Positions 9,534 to 21,216 of a stretch of 64,000 bases of DNA are shown one piece after another. The stretch lies in contig CBDDJL010000002.1 in the NCBI GenBank assembly GCA_965229715.1, positions 1,736,001-1,800,000 on the forward strand. Reading direction: 5' to 3'. The stretch comes from JAVJST01 sp965229715 (GTDB lineage: Bacteria > Pseudomonadota > Alphaproteobacteria > Rhodospirillales > Casp-alpha2). Position 1 is the first letter of the stretch. Each line of letters begins with the position of its first letter. The translations under genes and the position numbers were made by a program. Below the pieces are notes generated by a model. That model did not search any database. It worked only from the letters and a program-made list of their open reading frames with translations, and was not told where the DNA came from.

Positions 9534-9591
9534 ACACAAAACCCGAGGAGCGTCCTCACGCAAGTGAGGCGTTCTGAAAGTGATTTTGTGT
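9534..9591. repeat. CACAAAAC-type hairpin, 16S-23S spacer copy 1
   Basis: Arms ACACAAAA (9534-9541) and TTTTGTGT (9584-9591) enclose a GNRA-capped inner stem CCTCAC-GCAA-GTGAGG (9554-9569). Same family as the element before 16S. The rest of the spacer from 9207 to 9533 shows no gene; it holds one further hairpin near 9461-9483 (AGAACGG with CCGTTCT). Confidence 0.65.
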
Positions 9592-9593
9592 GA

Positions 9594-9641
9594 GTCGCAA
9601 AACCCGAGCGATCTCTGATCGCGAAGGTGGGTTTGCGCGAC
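9594..9641. repeat. CGCAAAAC-type hairpin, 16S-23S spacer copy 2
   Basis: GTCGCAAAAC (9594-9603) pairs with GTTTGCGCGAC (9631-9641) around an inner GCGAT/ATCGC stem. It is adjacent to copy 1 and about 40 bp before 23S, where a processing stem would be expected. Confidence 0.6.
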
Positions 9642-9680
9642 TTAAGCATGCGTGGGTTTAGTCCTATGCATGGTGACGTT

Positions 9681-12421
<2,741 letters not shown>

Positions 12422-12507
12422 TGTCGCCATGTGTATGGCTAAGGTCATGCATGTTTTTATGCGCAAATGCATCGTCCCCTCTTCGAGGGCTCGGGATTTG
12501 CGGTCGT

Positions 12508-12774
12508 CACAAAACCTGAGCCCGCCGCCGCTTTAGCGAAGGCGTGGCGAAAGTGGGTTTGTGCGGCAATGTGACAAGCAACTCACAAGCGGTTTTATGA
12601 TCACAAAACCTGAGAGGCGGAGCCTCAAAAGTTGTTTTGTGCGAAACAAAGGGTGTGTCCGGTCGCAAAACCTGAACCCGCCGTAGCTTTAGCGAAGGCG
12701 TGGCGACAGTGATTTTGCGCCAAATAGAATGCGCAAAGCCACGTTCGCGATCGAAGATCGCTCCGGTTTTGCGA
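12508..12774. repeat. Array of four CRCAAAAC/GTTTTGYG hairpins between 23S and 5S
   Basis: Four hairpins follow each other: 12508-12563, 12602-12641, 12664-12719 and 12731-12774. The first three begin CRCAAAACCTGA, and all end in a (G)TTTTG(T/C)G-like arm. The first and third contain the shared inner motif GCTTTAGCGAAGGCGTGGCGA. The arms of different copies are interchangeable, so long-range pairing between copies is also possible. Nothing else is seen in the 375 bp between 23S and 5S. Confidence 0.7.
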
Positions 12775-12796
12775 CAAACAATCTGTCTGCTGTGAC

Positions 12797-12914
12797 GACC
12801 TGGTGGTCATGGCAAGGGTGAACCACCCGATCCCATCCCGAACTCGGCCGTGAAACCCCTTAGCGCCGATGGTACTGCGTCTTAAGGCGTGGGAGAGTAG
12901 GTCGCCGCCAGGTC
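12797..12914 (+). rRNA. 5S ribosomal RNA
   Basis: About 118 nt. Terminal helix I is GACCTGGTGG (12797-12806) paired with CCGCCAGGTC (12905-12914). CCACCCGATCCCATCCCGAA is the conserved loop B/helix III region, and GGGAGAGTAGGTCG forms loop E and helix IV. Position after 23S is standard. Confidence 0.95.
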
Positions 12915-12984
12915 TTCTCAGCAGACATGTGATAACAAACCAAGTACCTACCGCACCAATCCACCCACCAACATCTTGGTCAAA

Positions 12985-13003
12985 CGCGGGGTGGAGCAGC
13001 CCG
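12985..13003 (+). repeat. 19-bp copy of the tRNA-fMet 5' end
   Basis: CGCGGGGTGGAGCAGCCCG at 12985-13003 is identical to the first 19 nt of tRNA-fMet (13081-13099), 96 bp upstream. After it the sequence diverges, so the copy covers only the acceptor 5' strand and part of the D-arm. Confidence 0.85.
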
Positions 13004-13080
13004 ACACGTCTCGAAGCGCGAACGCGCGTGAGACATTGAACAGAACACAACCGGGCAAAACCCCGGTGTCGAAAAGTTAG

Positions 13081-14817
<1,737 letters not shown>

Positions 14818-14838
14818 GGGAACCTCCCGTTCGCTCGC

Positions 14839-15012
14839 TCAGTCAGTAGACTCCCGCGCCGGAATCGTGTCAACGGGGGCCTCCGGTGGACAGTGTGCAT
14901 AATAAAACTCCCGGGCGGCCTGGCGGGCAAGCGCGTGGACAAGGGCGAGGAGCGCCGGAGACCGGTGAAGCTCTCCGGTCTGCGGCTCCGGTTCTGATGC
15001 GCACTTTGCCAC
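14839..15012 (-). CDS. Small protein (57 aa) between excisionase-like and integrase genes
   Basis: A frame with a GTG start at 15012, preceded by GAGGA five bases upstream, encodes 57 residues rich in alanine, arginine and leucine (SPALLALVHALARQAAREFY), ending 21 bp before the integrase start. The longer frame upstream overlaps the HTH gene and is not coding. The amphipathic helix and its position between excisionase-like and recombinase genes suggest a recombination accessory protein. I do not recognise a named family, and function is unknown. Confidence 0.55.
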   Translation of the reverse strand: MAKCASEPEPQTGELHRSPALLALVHALARQAAREFYYAHCPPEAPVDTIPARESTD

Positions 15013-15040
15013 GGGATTCCTCGTCGATCGTTTGTCGCCG

Positions 15041-15277
15041 TTACGATTCCGACGTCGAGCGCCTGGCGCGCGTCTCAAGGAAGCGGTCGAGGTCGTCTTG
15101 CCGGTAACGCACGGCGCGGCCGAGCTTGACGAACGCCGGCCCGTAACCATAGACGCGCCATTTGTTGAGGGTGGATACGGCAAGCCCGAGGTAGCGGGCC
15201 GCCTCCGGTGTCGTAAGCAGCGCCGGGCGTTCGCTCTCGGGGTCCGTGAATGTGCTCTTTGGCATGCGGTCGTTCAT
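15041..15277 (-). CDS. Helix-turn-helix excisionase/AlpA-like DNA-binding protein
   Basis: The 78-aa protein holds one winged-helix segment of the MerR/AlpA/excisionase superfamily: LTTPEAARYLGLAVSTLNKW, followed by a wing (GPAFVKLGRAVRYRQDDLDRFL). Such proteins direct excision or activate integrase genes in mobile elements. It is first in a three-gene run with the 57-aa protein and the serine recombinase. ATG at 15277 follows GAGGAGA. Two palindromes upstream (15322-15374) are candidate operators. Confidence 0.85.
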   Translation of the reverse strand: MNDRMPKSTFTDPESERPALLTTPEAARYLGLAVSTLNKWRVYGYGPAFVKLGRAVRYRQDDLDRFLETRARRSTSES

Positions 15278-15321
15278 GGTGTCGTCTCCTCGTGTTCGTA
15301 TTCAACGAGGAACAGTGTGGT

Positions 15322-15374
15322 CGCCGGAGAAAACCCGGCGCCACGGCAAAAGAGAAACACGTTGCTCTTTTGCC
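15322..15374. promoter_or_regulatory. Tandem palindromes upstream of the integrase module
   Basis: CGCCGG (15322-15327) pairs with CCGGCG (15335-15340). Next to it GGCAAAAGAG (15345-15354) and CTCTTTTGCC (15365-15374) form a perfect 10-bp inverted repeat with a 10-base centre. Just beyond, CGGTTGCC is repeated at 15397-15404 and 15407-15414, ten bases apart. These look like regulator-binding sites controlling the HTH/integrase run, or DNA sites for recombination accessory proteins. No gene is seen from 15278 to 15574. Confidence 0.5.
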
Positions 15375-15574
15375 TTGAGACACAACGCGTTCCCCGCGGT
15401 TGCCAACGGTTGCCCGAAGGTTCCCGGGGCGGTCGTGTCGGGATAGCCTGAGGAAAAACGACACCCATTTGAGGTCGTTTTCCGAAGGAGAAAAAGGAAA
15501 CAGGTTAGGGTTTTGGCGGGTCAGGTGGAGGCCGATGTGCAGTGGAAGCCCATCGTTCGTGGTACGATGCGGCT

Positions 15575-15712
15575 ATGAAGAACACCGAAACTTTACCGGA
15601 GCGTTCCACGGCGCGTCAGCGGATTATCAAGGAACGTCTGCGTAAACCGCTTCGCGCCGTCTCGCGCGGTGAGTTGGCGGCGATGCTCCGCCGGTACAAT
15701 CCCGTCGTATGA
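15575..15712 (+). CDS. Hypothetical small basic protein (45 aa)
   Basis: ATG at 15575 opens a 45-residue frame, MKNTETLPERSTARQRIIKE and onward, ending RRYNPVV. It is strongly basic with helical character and could bind nucleic acid. A 6-bp inverted repeat (CATCGT/ACGATG, 15551-15569) lies just upstream of the start, but no clear Shine-Dalgarno is seen. Codon use is like the neighbours. I do not recognise a family, and it may be a non-coding open frame. Confidence 0.35.
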   Translation: MKNTETLPERSTARQRIIKERLRKPLRAVSRGELAAMLRRYNPVV

Positions 15713-15772
15713 GGATCGAGTGAACGTCGGCGGCCTTCGTTGAGTTCGATTACATAAGGTGCGCGAACGCTC

Positions 15773-16429
15773 TCAGAGTGAATAGAGGAAACAGGTCACC
15801 TTCTTGTCCGCGACGTCGATGCGCTTGGTGACGGCCTCGACAACCTCGCGCTTGTTCCTGAACGTGAGGTTCGGCCACAGGTCGCAGAGGTTCCGGCCCG
15901 ACGGCGATGCGGCGTCGGGGAGTGCGTAGGATTGTAGCTGCGTGCGGAATATGTGCTCCAGGTCGTCGGCTGCGATTTTGTTGAGGCAGTCAGGGCACAC
16001 GTACTTCTTGCCCTTTGACGGCACGTACATCTTCTGGCCGCACCGGCAGTGAACGAATCCCGAGAAAAGATGCGAGACCGAGCGCCTGGCGCCGCCGGCC
16101 GCTTGCTGGGCCTGGAGAATCGACTGGCAGCGCTCCCAGAGGTCGCGCGGAACGATCGCTTCCACTTCGCCTTCGATACCCGTTACCGCTTCCTCGTTTA
16201 GCAGCCGGGTGATCGTCTGCGTGGTAAAGGCGGAGCCGGTGCGGCTGCGGTAGCCTTCCTGGTTCAAAATCTCGGCGACGGTCTGCCGGCGCTGGTGCTC
16301 CGCGAAGAGTTCGAAGATGCGCAGGCACACCGGCGCCTCGTCGGGATCGGCGAGGAACATGCCGTTCTCGCGCCGGTACCCGAAGCGCGCGGGACCGGTT
16401 TTCGAGCGTTTCGACATCTGCTTAGCCAC
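15773..16429 (-). pseudogene. Serine recombinase remnant lacking the catalytic domain
   Basis: The 218-aa frame begins directly in the recombinase domain (FGYRRENGMFLADPDEAPVC, IFELFAEHQRRQTVAEILNQEG, then YRSRTGSAFTTQTITRLLNEE) and continues through a zinc ribbon (CRCGQKMYVPSKGKKYVCPDC) to a short C terminus. The N-terminal resolvase domain with its catalytic serine is absent, and an in-frame stop lies just upstream of the GTG used as start. It is either a decayed second integrase or a DNA-binding derivative that could still bind att sites. It differs clearly from the intact recombinase at 13114-14817. Confidence 0.75.
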
Positions 16430-16528
16430 GCATGATAACCAAAGCGTTTATTGTTAACATAGGTACGACTTTAGGTCGTTGAGTCTTTCTTGCCTGCTCT
16501 CAGGTGTGAAGATTCGAAGGAGGAATCA

Positions 16529-17479
16529 ATGCCAAAGAACATCGTCATTTGCTACGACGGAACGGGGAACGAATACGGAGACCACAACACCAACGTTGTT
16601 GGCACCTTTGAAGCCATCGTCCGTGATGAAGGACAGGTAGCGTTTTACGACCCTGGCGTCGGAACGTTCAGCGTCCTTGGTCGTACACTTGGGCGACACG
16701 CAGGAAAAGTGTTGGGCAAGGGATTCGGATACGGTCTCGTGCGGAATGTCGAGGACGGCTATGAATACCTGATGAACCACTATGCGCCGGGCGACAAGTT
16801 GTACCTCTTTGGGTTCAGTCGCGGCGCGTTCACTACGCGCACCCTGGCCGGCATGATCTGCAAAGTCGGGATTCTTGAGCGCGGCAGCCGCAATCTGATC
16901 CCGTATGCGACGAAAATGTACACCACCCAAGGAAACGAGAGCATCGCCAATAAGTTCAAGGACACGTACTGCCACTCATGGGAACCATACTTCGTTGGCG
17001 TGTGGGATACCGTCGCCTCGCTCGGCTATTTTCGGGGGAAGAAATTTAGGAACAACCGGCTCCACCCCAGCATCAAGCACGGTTACCATGCGGTTGCTCT
17101 CGACGAACAACGCAAGAAGTTTCCAGTCAGTCTGTGGGACGAAACCGATCTTTCGAAAGACCAGACGATTGACCAGACGTGGTTTGCCGGCGTCCATTCC
17201 GACGTGGGCGGATGGTACGACGAACGCGGCCTCTCCGATATTGCCCTGATATGGATGTTGGAGAATGCAGAGGCGGCGGGCCTATCGCTGAGGGATGGTT
17301 GGAAATCGAACCTTCAGCCCGACCCATGTGGCAAGATCCATAACTCTCGGGTGGGCTTCTGGCGAATATGGCGCCCAGCACCACGCGAGATTCCTGACGA
17401 CCCTGCGAAGATTCACGATAGCGTCTACCTGAGAAAGGATGCTGGACAATACGATCGACCGCTGCCGGGACGCTCATAA
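16529..17479 (+). CDS. DUF2235 alpha/beta-hydrolase (Tle1-like phospholipase family)
   Basis: The 316-aa protein starts MPKNIVICYDGTGNEYG, the DUF2235 N-terminal signature. The nucleophile elbow GFSRG (S97) is followed by GVWDTVASLG (likely acid) and FAGVHSDVGGWY (likely histidine), completing the catalytic triad order of DUF2235. Family members include type VI secretion phospholipase effectors (Tle1) and stand-alone cytoplasmic proteins. No VgrG, PAAR, Hcp or immunity gene is adjacent and there is no signal peptide. ATG at 16529 follows AAGGAGGA, a strong ribosome-binding site. It stands alone in the element and could be a cargo gene for host defence or lipid turnover; that is speculation. 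Confidence 0.85.
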   Translation: MPKNIVICYDGTGNEYGDHNTNVVGTFEAIVRDEGQVAFYDPGVGTFSVLGRTLGRHAGKVLGKGFGYGLVRNVEDGYEYLMNHYAPGDKLYLFGFSRGAFTTRTLAGMICKVGILERGSRNLIPYATKMYTTQGNESIANKFKDTYCHSWEPYFVGVWDTVASLGYFRGKKFRNNRLHPSIKHGYHAVALDEQRKKFPVSLWDETDLSKDQTIDQTWFAGVHSDVGGWYDERGLSDIALIWMLENAEAAGLSLRDGWKSNLQPDPCGKIHNSRVGFWRIWRPAPREIPDDPAKIHDSVYLRKDAGQYDRPLPGRS

Positions 17480-17887
17480 CTGAATGAGTGCGGATTTATC
17501 GGGTTCATCGTCGCTAAGCAGGGACACACGACTATTCAACGGTGGTTCTTATTTGCTTCCAAAACGTATGCGAATGGCCACCATGTATCGTCCTATTTGG
17601 GTCTTGACTAATCAATCCTGGGCCTGAGCGTAGGCAGTGCTTTTGGCACGGCACTGTCTACAGGCCAGAAATAGTCTTAGCTTCTGCGACCGGCGTAATC
17701 CTTCAGACGCTCTCTACGTCTCTCAAAATTATCTGGGTCTAATACTTCCTTAAGTCGACGCCAAAGCCATCGATCCAACGAATATGAACCGCAATGTGCA
17801 TAATCGGTTATCGCCCACTTTCCGGCAGCCGGTGTTGAGGGTGTGAACGGAACCCTATGCAATCACCGGCACCAGGGGGATTCGGTG

Positions 17888-18079
17888 ATGGAATGGTCGT
17901 CCGGTTCCGCCGTTTTTTGTGACTGGCGGTCCGGGCTCGGTGAAATCTTCTTCGAGGCATTGGCGTCGAGGGGCGTCAATGTCAAAGGCGATCCGGCCAA
18001 CCTGTTTGACAGCAGTGACGATGTTTTCGGCGCAGAGTATCTTATTGTTCATTTCCCGACGGCAGCGGCAAAGTTGTAA
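17888..18079 (+). CDS. Hypothetical short frame (63 aa)
   Basis: ATG at 17888, with AGGGGG eight bases upstream, opens a 63-residue frame (DWRSGLGEIFFEALASRGVN, then ANLFDSSDDVFGAEYLIVHF). It has the look of a fragment of a larger secreted or domain-type protein but I cannot name it. It lies in a 700-bp stretch (17480-18193) with lower GC that is otherwise without a convincing gene, next to the IS3-family element. It may be a relic cut by rearrangement. Confidence 0.3.
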   Translation: MEWSSGSAVFCDWRSGLGEIFFEALASRGVNVKGDPANLFDSSDDVFGAEYLIVHFPTAAAKL

Positions 18080-18227
18080 TAATCGATGGGCTCAAAGCGA
18101 TACACGCAAAGGATTTGAAGCCTTATTGACACGCCGGAGAACGCGGGTGTTGAAGAACATCAATTATTCCAATCATGGGAGCAACAGAAGTAATGACCTG
18201 CCCCGATTGATTGGTCCGCTTTCATTG

Positions 18228-19082
18228 TTAGTGCATTGACGGTTTGGCGTCCACGGGCACCAGGGTTTCAGGTGCCGGTGGTCTGTATCCAAGCGCGCTA
18301 TGCGGCCTGATCGTGTTGTAATGCCTCCTCCATTGTTCGATCACGGTCTGCGCCTCCTTGAGGGTGTAGAAGATTTCTCCGTTCAGCAGCTCGTCCCGGA
18401 ACCGGGCGTTGAAGCTTTCGCAATAGCCGTTCTCCCATGGGCTGCCGGGTTCGATGTAGGCCGTCTTTGATCCGACGGCCCCGATCCACTGCCTGACCGC
18501 CTCTGCGACGAACTCAGGCCCATTGTCCGAGCGAATGTATGCGGGTGGTCCGCGCAGGATAAACAGATCTGTCAGAGCATCGATTACATCCACCGAGTTC
18601 AGCTTCCGCCTTACCCGGATCATCAGGCATTCGCGGCTGAACTCGTCGATGATGTTGAGCGTCCTGTACGCTCTGCCATCGTGCGTCCGCTCATGCACGA
18701 AGTCATAGGACCAGACGTGGTTCGGGTATTCCGGCCTCAATCGCAGGCACGAGCCGTCGTTGAACCAGAGCCTGCCCCGCTTCGGTTGCTTGCAGGGAAC
18801 CTTGAGCCCCTCGCGGCGCCATAACCGCTCAATCCGCTTGTCATTCACGAACCAGCCGGCCTGACGGAGTAACGCGGCAATCCGTCGATAGCCGTACCGA
18901 CCATACTGACGTGCCAGCGCGATCATGTCCTCGACCAGGCGGTCTTCATCTGCCCGACCCAGAGGAACATGGCGCTGGGTAGAGCGGTGTTGTTCCAGTA
19001 CAAGACAGGCCCTGCGTTCGGATACGCCCAGACTGTCACGAACATGATCGATGCAGCGGCGGCGGCGCGAGGGGCTCAGAAG
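18228..19082 (-). CDS. IS3-family transposase OrfB (DDE integrase)
   Basis: OrfB has the HTH_21 segment (YGRYGYRRIAALLRQAGW) and an rve integrase core: D in VWSYDFVHERTHDGR, D in YIRSDNGPEF, and E in SPWENGYCESFNARFRDELL, giving the DDE triad. It ends with HYNTIRPHSALGYRPPAPE, typical of the IS407 group. Translation probably enters by -1 frameshift from OrfA; an independent ATG exists only at 18926, which would drop about 50 residues. The catalytic residues are intact, so the transposase may be active. Confidence 0.92.
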   Translation of the reverse strand, partial: LLSPSRRRRCIDHVRDSLGVSERRACLVLEQHRSTQRHVPLGRADEDRLVEDMIALARQYGRYGYRRIAALLRQAGWFVNDKRIERLWRREGLKVPCKQPKRGRLWFNDGSCLRLRPEYPNHVWSYDFVHERTHDGRAYRTLNIIDEFSRECLMIRVRRKLNSVDVIDALTDLFILRGPPAYIRSDNGPEFVAEAVRQWIGAVGSKTAYIEPGSPWENGYCESFNARFRDELLNGEIFYTLKEAQTVIEQWRRHYNTIRPHSALGYRPPAPETLVPVDAKPSMH

Positions 19083-19354
19083 TTTCCCCGGACGGCCTCC
19101 TTCAGGATCAGCTTGTCGAGCGTCAGATCGGAGACCGCACGCCTGAGACGTTCGTTCTCCTTCTCCAGTTCCTTCAGTCGCTTCAGCTGATCGGCCTTCA
19201 TCCCGCCGTAGTCCTTGCGCCAGCGGTAGAATGTCACCTCGCTGACGCCGATCTCTCGGATCGCGTCCGCAATGGTCATGCCCTGGCTGTGCAGAACGTC
19301 AACCTGCCGCAGCTTCGCGACAATCTCTTCGGGCTTGTAGCTTCTCTTCGCCAT
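19076..19354 (-). CDS. IS3-family transposase OrfA
   Basis: The 92-aa protein has the IS3 OrfA helix-turn-helix (MAKRSYKPEEIVAKLRQVDV, then GMTIADAIREIGVSEVTFYR) and a C-terminal leucine-zipper-like segment (KRLKELEKENERLRRAVSD). It binds the element ends and joins OrfB by frameshifting. The frame ends at GNF, where a GGGGAAAC stretch could support -1 slippage into OrfB. Confidence 0.93.
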   Translation of the reverse strand: MAKRSYKPEEIVAKLRQVDVLHSQGMTIADAIREIGVSEVTFYRWRKDYGGMKADQLKRLKELEKENERLRRAVSDLTLDKLILKEAVRGNF

Positions 19355-19413
19355 ATCGGTCCTCCCTTGGATTCCTTAACTCAAAGGTGGACCAATTCAA
19401 TGGGGGAGGTTCA

Positions 19414-19592
19414 ATCTTGCTTAATTGTTTTTCGACGCCGTAGGCGCAGAATGGACATGCGAGTCCATCAACCCGTAATTCGTAGGCCGGTCCCGATTGC
19501 TGGGCCATGACGGCCGAAACTATCAATGTGGTGGCCAACACGGCTCCACCAACTAACAATCGGGCTTGCTTGACTAGACTTCGAAAGAGCAT
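19414..19592 (-). pseudogene. Heavy-metal-associated (HMA) periplasmic protein cut by the IS
   Basis: From ATG at 19592 (after GAGGCCGG) the frame encodes a signal segment (LLVGGAVLATTLIVSAVMA) and the start of an HMA domain (YELRVDGLACPFCAYGVEKQ) with the CPFC metal-binding pair. The frame then runs into the IS end, so the remaining half of the domain is lost; I do not find it on the far side of the IS. It is the third gene after merR and a thioredoxin-like gene, in the place of merP. Confidence 0.8.
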
Positions 19593-19626
19593 TTTCCGGC
19601 CTCTACATAATTCGAGCATCGTCGCG

Positions 19627-19896
19627 TCAATCCAAAGCCGTTCCAAGCCCCGCCGCCCGCAACACTTCGAGGTCTGGGCCGCGGCCGGCGCAACAGTCGA
19701 CGAGCTTGCCGTCGATCGCTACGGCGGGAATCGAACCTACTCCGAGTTCCTCGGCTCGGTCCGCTACGGTTCTGTCATTCATGTCGAGAACAGAGATATC
19801 GCAGGACGGACAGGCGTTGTCCCGGATGCGCGCTATCGCGTCTGCGCATATGGCGCAGCCGGCGCTGAATATCTCGATGCGACGTTTGTTGGTCAT
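19627..19896 (-). CDS. Thioredoxin-fold small metal/thiol protein linked to merR
   Basis: The 89-aa protein begins MTNKRRIEIFSAGCAICADA, a thioredoxin-like beta strand followed by a CAIC redox or metal-binding pair. A cis-proline segment (GVGSIPAVAIDGKLVDCC) follows, with a second vicinal cysteine pair. It has no signal peptide and would act in the cytoplasm. It overlaps merR by four bases (stop and start share ATGA), so the two are translationally coupled. Such proteins accompany merR in some alphaproteobacterial mercury loci, presumably binding the metal or reducing bound thiols. Confidence 0.75.
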   Translation of the reverse strand: MTNKRRIEIFSAGCAICADAIARIRDNACPSCDISVLDMNDRTVADRAEELGVGSIPAVAIDGKLVDCCAGRGPDLEVLRAAGLGTALD

Positions 19897-20354
19897 GATG
19901 GTGTCTCCTTCGTGGAATCTTGCGGTGGTTTCAAAAGAGGGGCGTCGGCGTCCTCGAACGATTGAATGATCGAGCACGCCCTAAGCGGGTTACCCTGTCC
20001 CGGGCACGCATCAATCAGGCTTTCAAGAGCCTGGCGGATACGCTGAAGTTGCTCCATTTTTCGATCCACTTCGCTAAGTTTGGTCCTCGCCCGATCACGC
20101 ACTTGAGCACAATCGGTCGACGGATTGGCGCGAAGCGACAGCAATTCATCGATCTCGCGGAGCGAGAACCCGATCTCCTGAGCCTGGCGAATGAATTGGA
20201 TCCTCGCCACTGTATCAAGTGGGTAACAACGATAGCCGCCCGTGGTCGGCTTGACCGGCCGGTCAATCAGGCCTTTGCGTTCGTAGAACCGGATCGTTTC
20301 CACGCCGACACCTGCCGCGTGGGCAGCTTTGCCGATAGTCATATTGTCGATCAT
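19893..20354 (-). CDS. merR: MerR, mercury-type regulator
   Basis: The protein has the MerR winged helix (MTIGKAAHAAGVGVETIRFY) and dimerisation helix, and three cysteines at C82, C117 and C127. In Hg(II)-sensing MerR the ligands are C82, C117 and C126, so the metal site is nearly identical and mercury is the best guess. I used the ATG at 20354 (153 aa) because GGAG lies seven bases upstream; longer starts would lie within the promoter. A mer-type operator lies directly upstream in the same direction, so MerR would control its own operon (merR, thioredoxin-like, HMA gene). No merA or merT is present in the window. Confidence 0.87.
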   Translation of the reverse strand: MIDNMTIGKAAHAAGVGVETIRFYERKGLIDRPVKPTTGGYRCYPLDTVARIQFIRQAQEIGFSLREIDELLSLRANPSTDCAQVRDRARTKLSEVDRKMEQLQRIRQALESLIDACPGQGNPLRACSIIQSFEDADAPLLKPPQDSTKETPS

Positions 20355-20372
20355 GTCCAACTCCATGACGTT

Positions 20373-20404
20373 ATTCTGCACGCCGTACTATGGTACGGGG
20401 TCAA
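20373..20404 (-). promoter_or_regulatory. mer-type promoter/operator
   Basis: On the minus strand TTGACC (20404-20399) is followed directly by the dyad CCGTAC-CATA-GTACGG (20398-20383), then a -10-like GCAGAA or CAGAAT after a 19- or 20-bp spacer. TTGAC next to CCGTAC-N4-GTACGG is the architecture of the classical mer operator, where MerR twists the overlong spacer. Confidence 0.8.
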
Positions 20405-20514
20405 GAACAAAAGCATCAAATTTACGAGGATAGAGTGCGACAACACTTAGCGATGTTCGTGTCTAAGCAAGAACTTCAGAAAAACAAGTGCGAGTACACC
20501 GCTGAGTTGGGACT

Positions 20515-21135
20515 TCATGCGAAACCGAAGTACCGTTCAGCAATCGCCTGCCTGATGATCTGAATCGCGGACCAGGAGAACAAACCCGCCATCAGCACAG
20601 CAACGGCCAAATCTGGCCATGCCGACCCGGTCGCCCAGACGCCGACCGCCGCGAGCATGACAGCGACGTTGCCGATGGCGTCGTTGCGGCTGCACAGCCA
20701 GACCGAGCGGACATTGGCGTCGCCGTCCTTGAATCGCATCAGGATAACGACACTGGCCATATTGGCGGCAAGCGCGAGAAATCCGATGGCCCCCATAACC
20801 TCCGCCTTGGGCAGGCCGATGACGAAGGCCTGATAGATCGAGCTACCGAGCACCCAGACGCCCATCCCGGCAAGGCTTAGCCCCTTGAACACCGCGGCAA
20901 GCGACCGTGCCCGGATTGACATGCCGATGACGTAGAGGCTCAGGGCATAGGTTGCCGTATCGCCAAGGAAATCGAGTGCATCGGCCTGCAACGCCTTCGA
21001 TCCGGCGAACGCGCCGGCGGAAATCTCGACAACGAACATCGCGCCGTTGATAGCGATAACCGCCCACAGCGCCCTGCGAAACGCCGCCGAGGCGCCATCG
21101 AACTTTGCTTCCGATCCGCAACACCCGTCACTCAT
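20515..21135 (-). CDS. CDF-family cation efflux transporter
   Basis: The 206-aa protein begins MSDGCCGSEAKFDGAS, a cysteine pair followed by transmembrane segments; DALDFLGDTATYALSL carries the D-x-x-x-D metal site of helix 2 and CSRNDAIGNVAVMLAA the matching site of helix 5. It ends after helix 6 with no cytoplasmic CTD, shorter than full CDF proteins but like the small cation transporters often paired with MerR regulators. Zn, Cd, Pb or Co are plausible substrates. ATG at 21135 was chosen because the preceding extension overlaps the promoter. Divergent MerR gene and 19-bp-spaced promoter indicate metal induction. Confidence 0.88.
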   Translation of the reverse strand: MSDGCCGSEAKFDGASAAFRRALWAVIAINGAMFVVEISAGAFAGSKALQADALDFLGDTATYALSLYVIGMSIRARSLAAVFKGLSLAGMGVWVLGSSIYQAFVIGLPKAEVMGAIGFLALAANMASVVILMRFKDGDANVRSVWLCSRNDAIGNVAVMLAAVGVWATGSAWPDLAVAVLMAGLFSWSAIQIIRQAIAERYFGFA

Positions 21136-21174
21136 TTCTGCTCGATCCTCTTGCCATAACCTGATTGAGTTCAC

Positions 21175-21205
21175 AGACTAATCGCTACAGCGACTGTAGA
21201 TACAA
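21175..21205 (-). promoter_or_regulatory. MerR-family promoter of the CDF gene
   Basis: On the minus strand TTGTAT (21205-21200) and TAGTCT (21180-21175) are 19 bp apart. The spacer contains the dyad CTACAG-TCG-CTGTAG (21199-21185 read on the minus strand). A 19-bp spacer with a central dyad is the hallmark of MerR-activated promoters. The adjacent MerR-type gene at 21217 is the likely regulator. Confidence 0.8.
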
Positions 21206-21216
21206 GGGGAAATATC

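Larger units (their letters stand above)
18194..19413 (-). mobile_element. IS3-family (IS407-group-like) insertion sequence
   Basis: The element is about 1220 bp. Imperfect terminal inverted repeats run inward from 18194 (TGACCTGCCCCGATTGATTG) and, on the other strand, from 19413 (TGAACCTCCCCCATTGAATT); both continue with GGTCC. orfA and orfB are on the minus strand in two frames. The 4 bases flanking each side differ (GTAA and ATCT), so no target duplication is visible, suggesting a later deletion at one side. At its right end it truncates a heavy-metal-associated gene. Confidence 0.88.

Noticed and set aside
16529..17479. Type VI secretion effector module
   Set aside because: No VgrG, Hcp, PAAR, adaptor or immunity gene nearby.
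17677..17859. Minus-strand frame of about 60 aa
   Set aside because: Starts with TTG directly after a stop, no ribosome-binding site, no recognisable motif.
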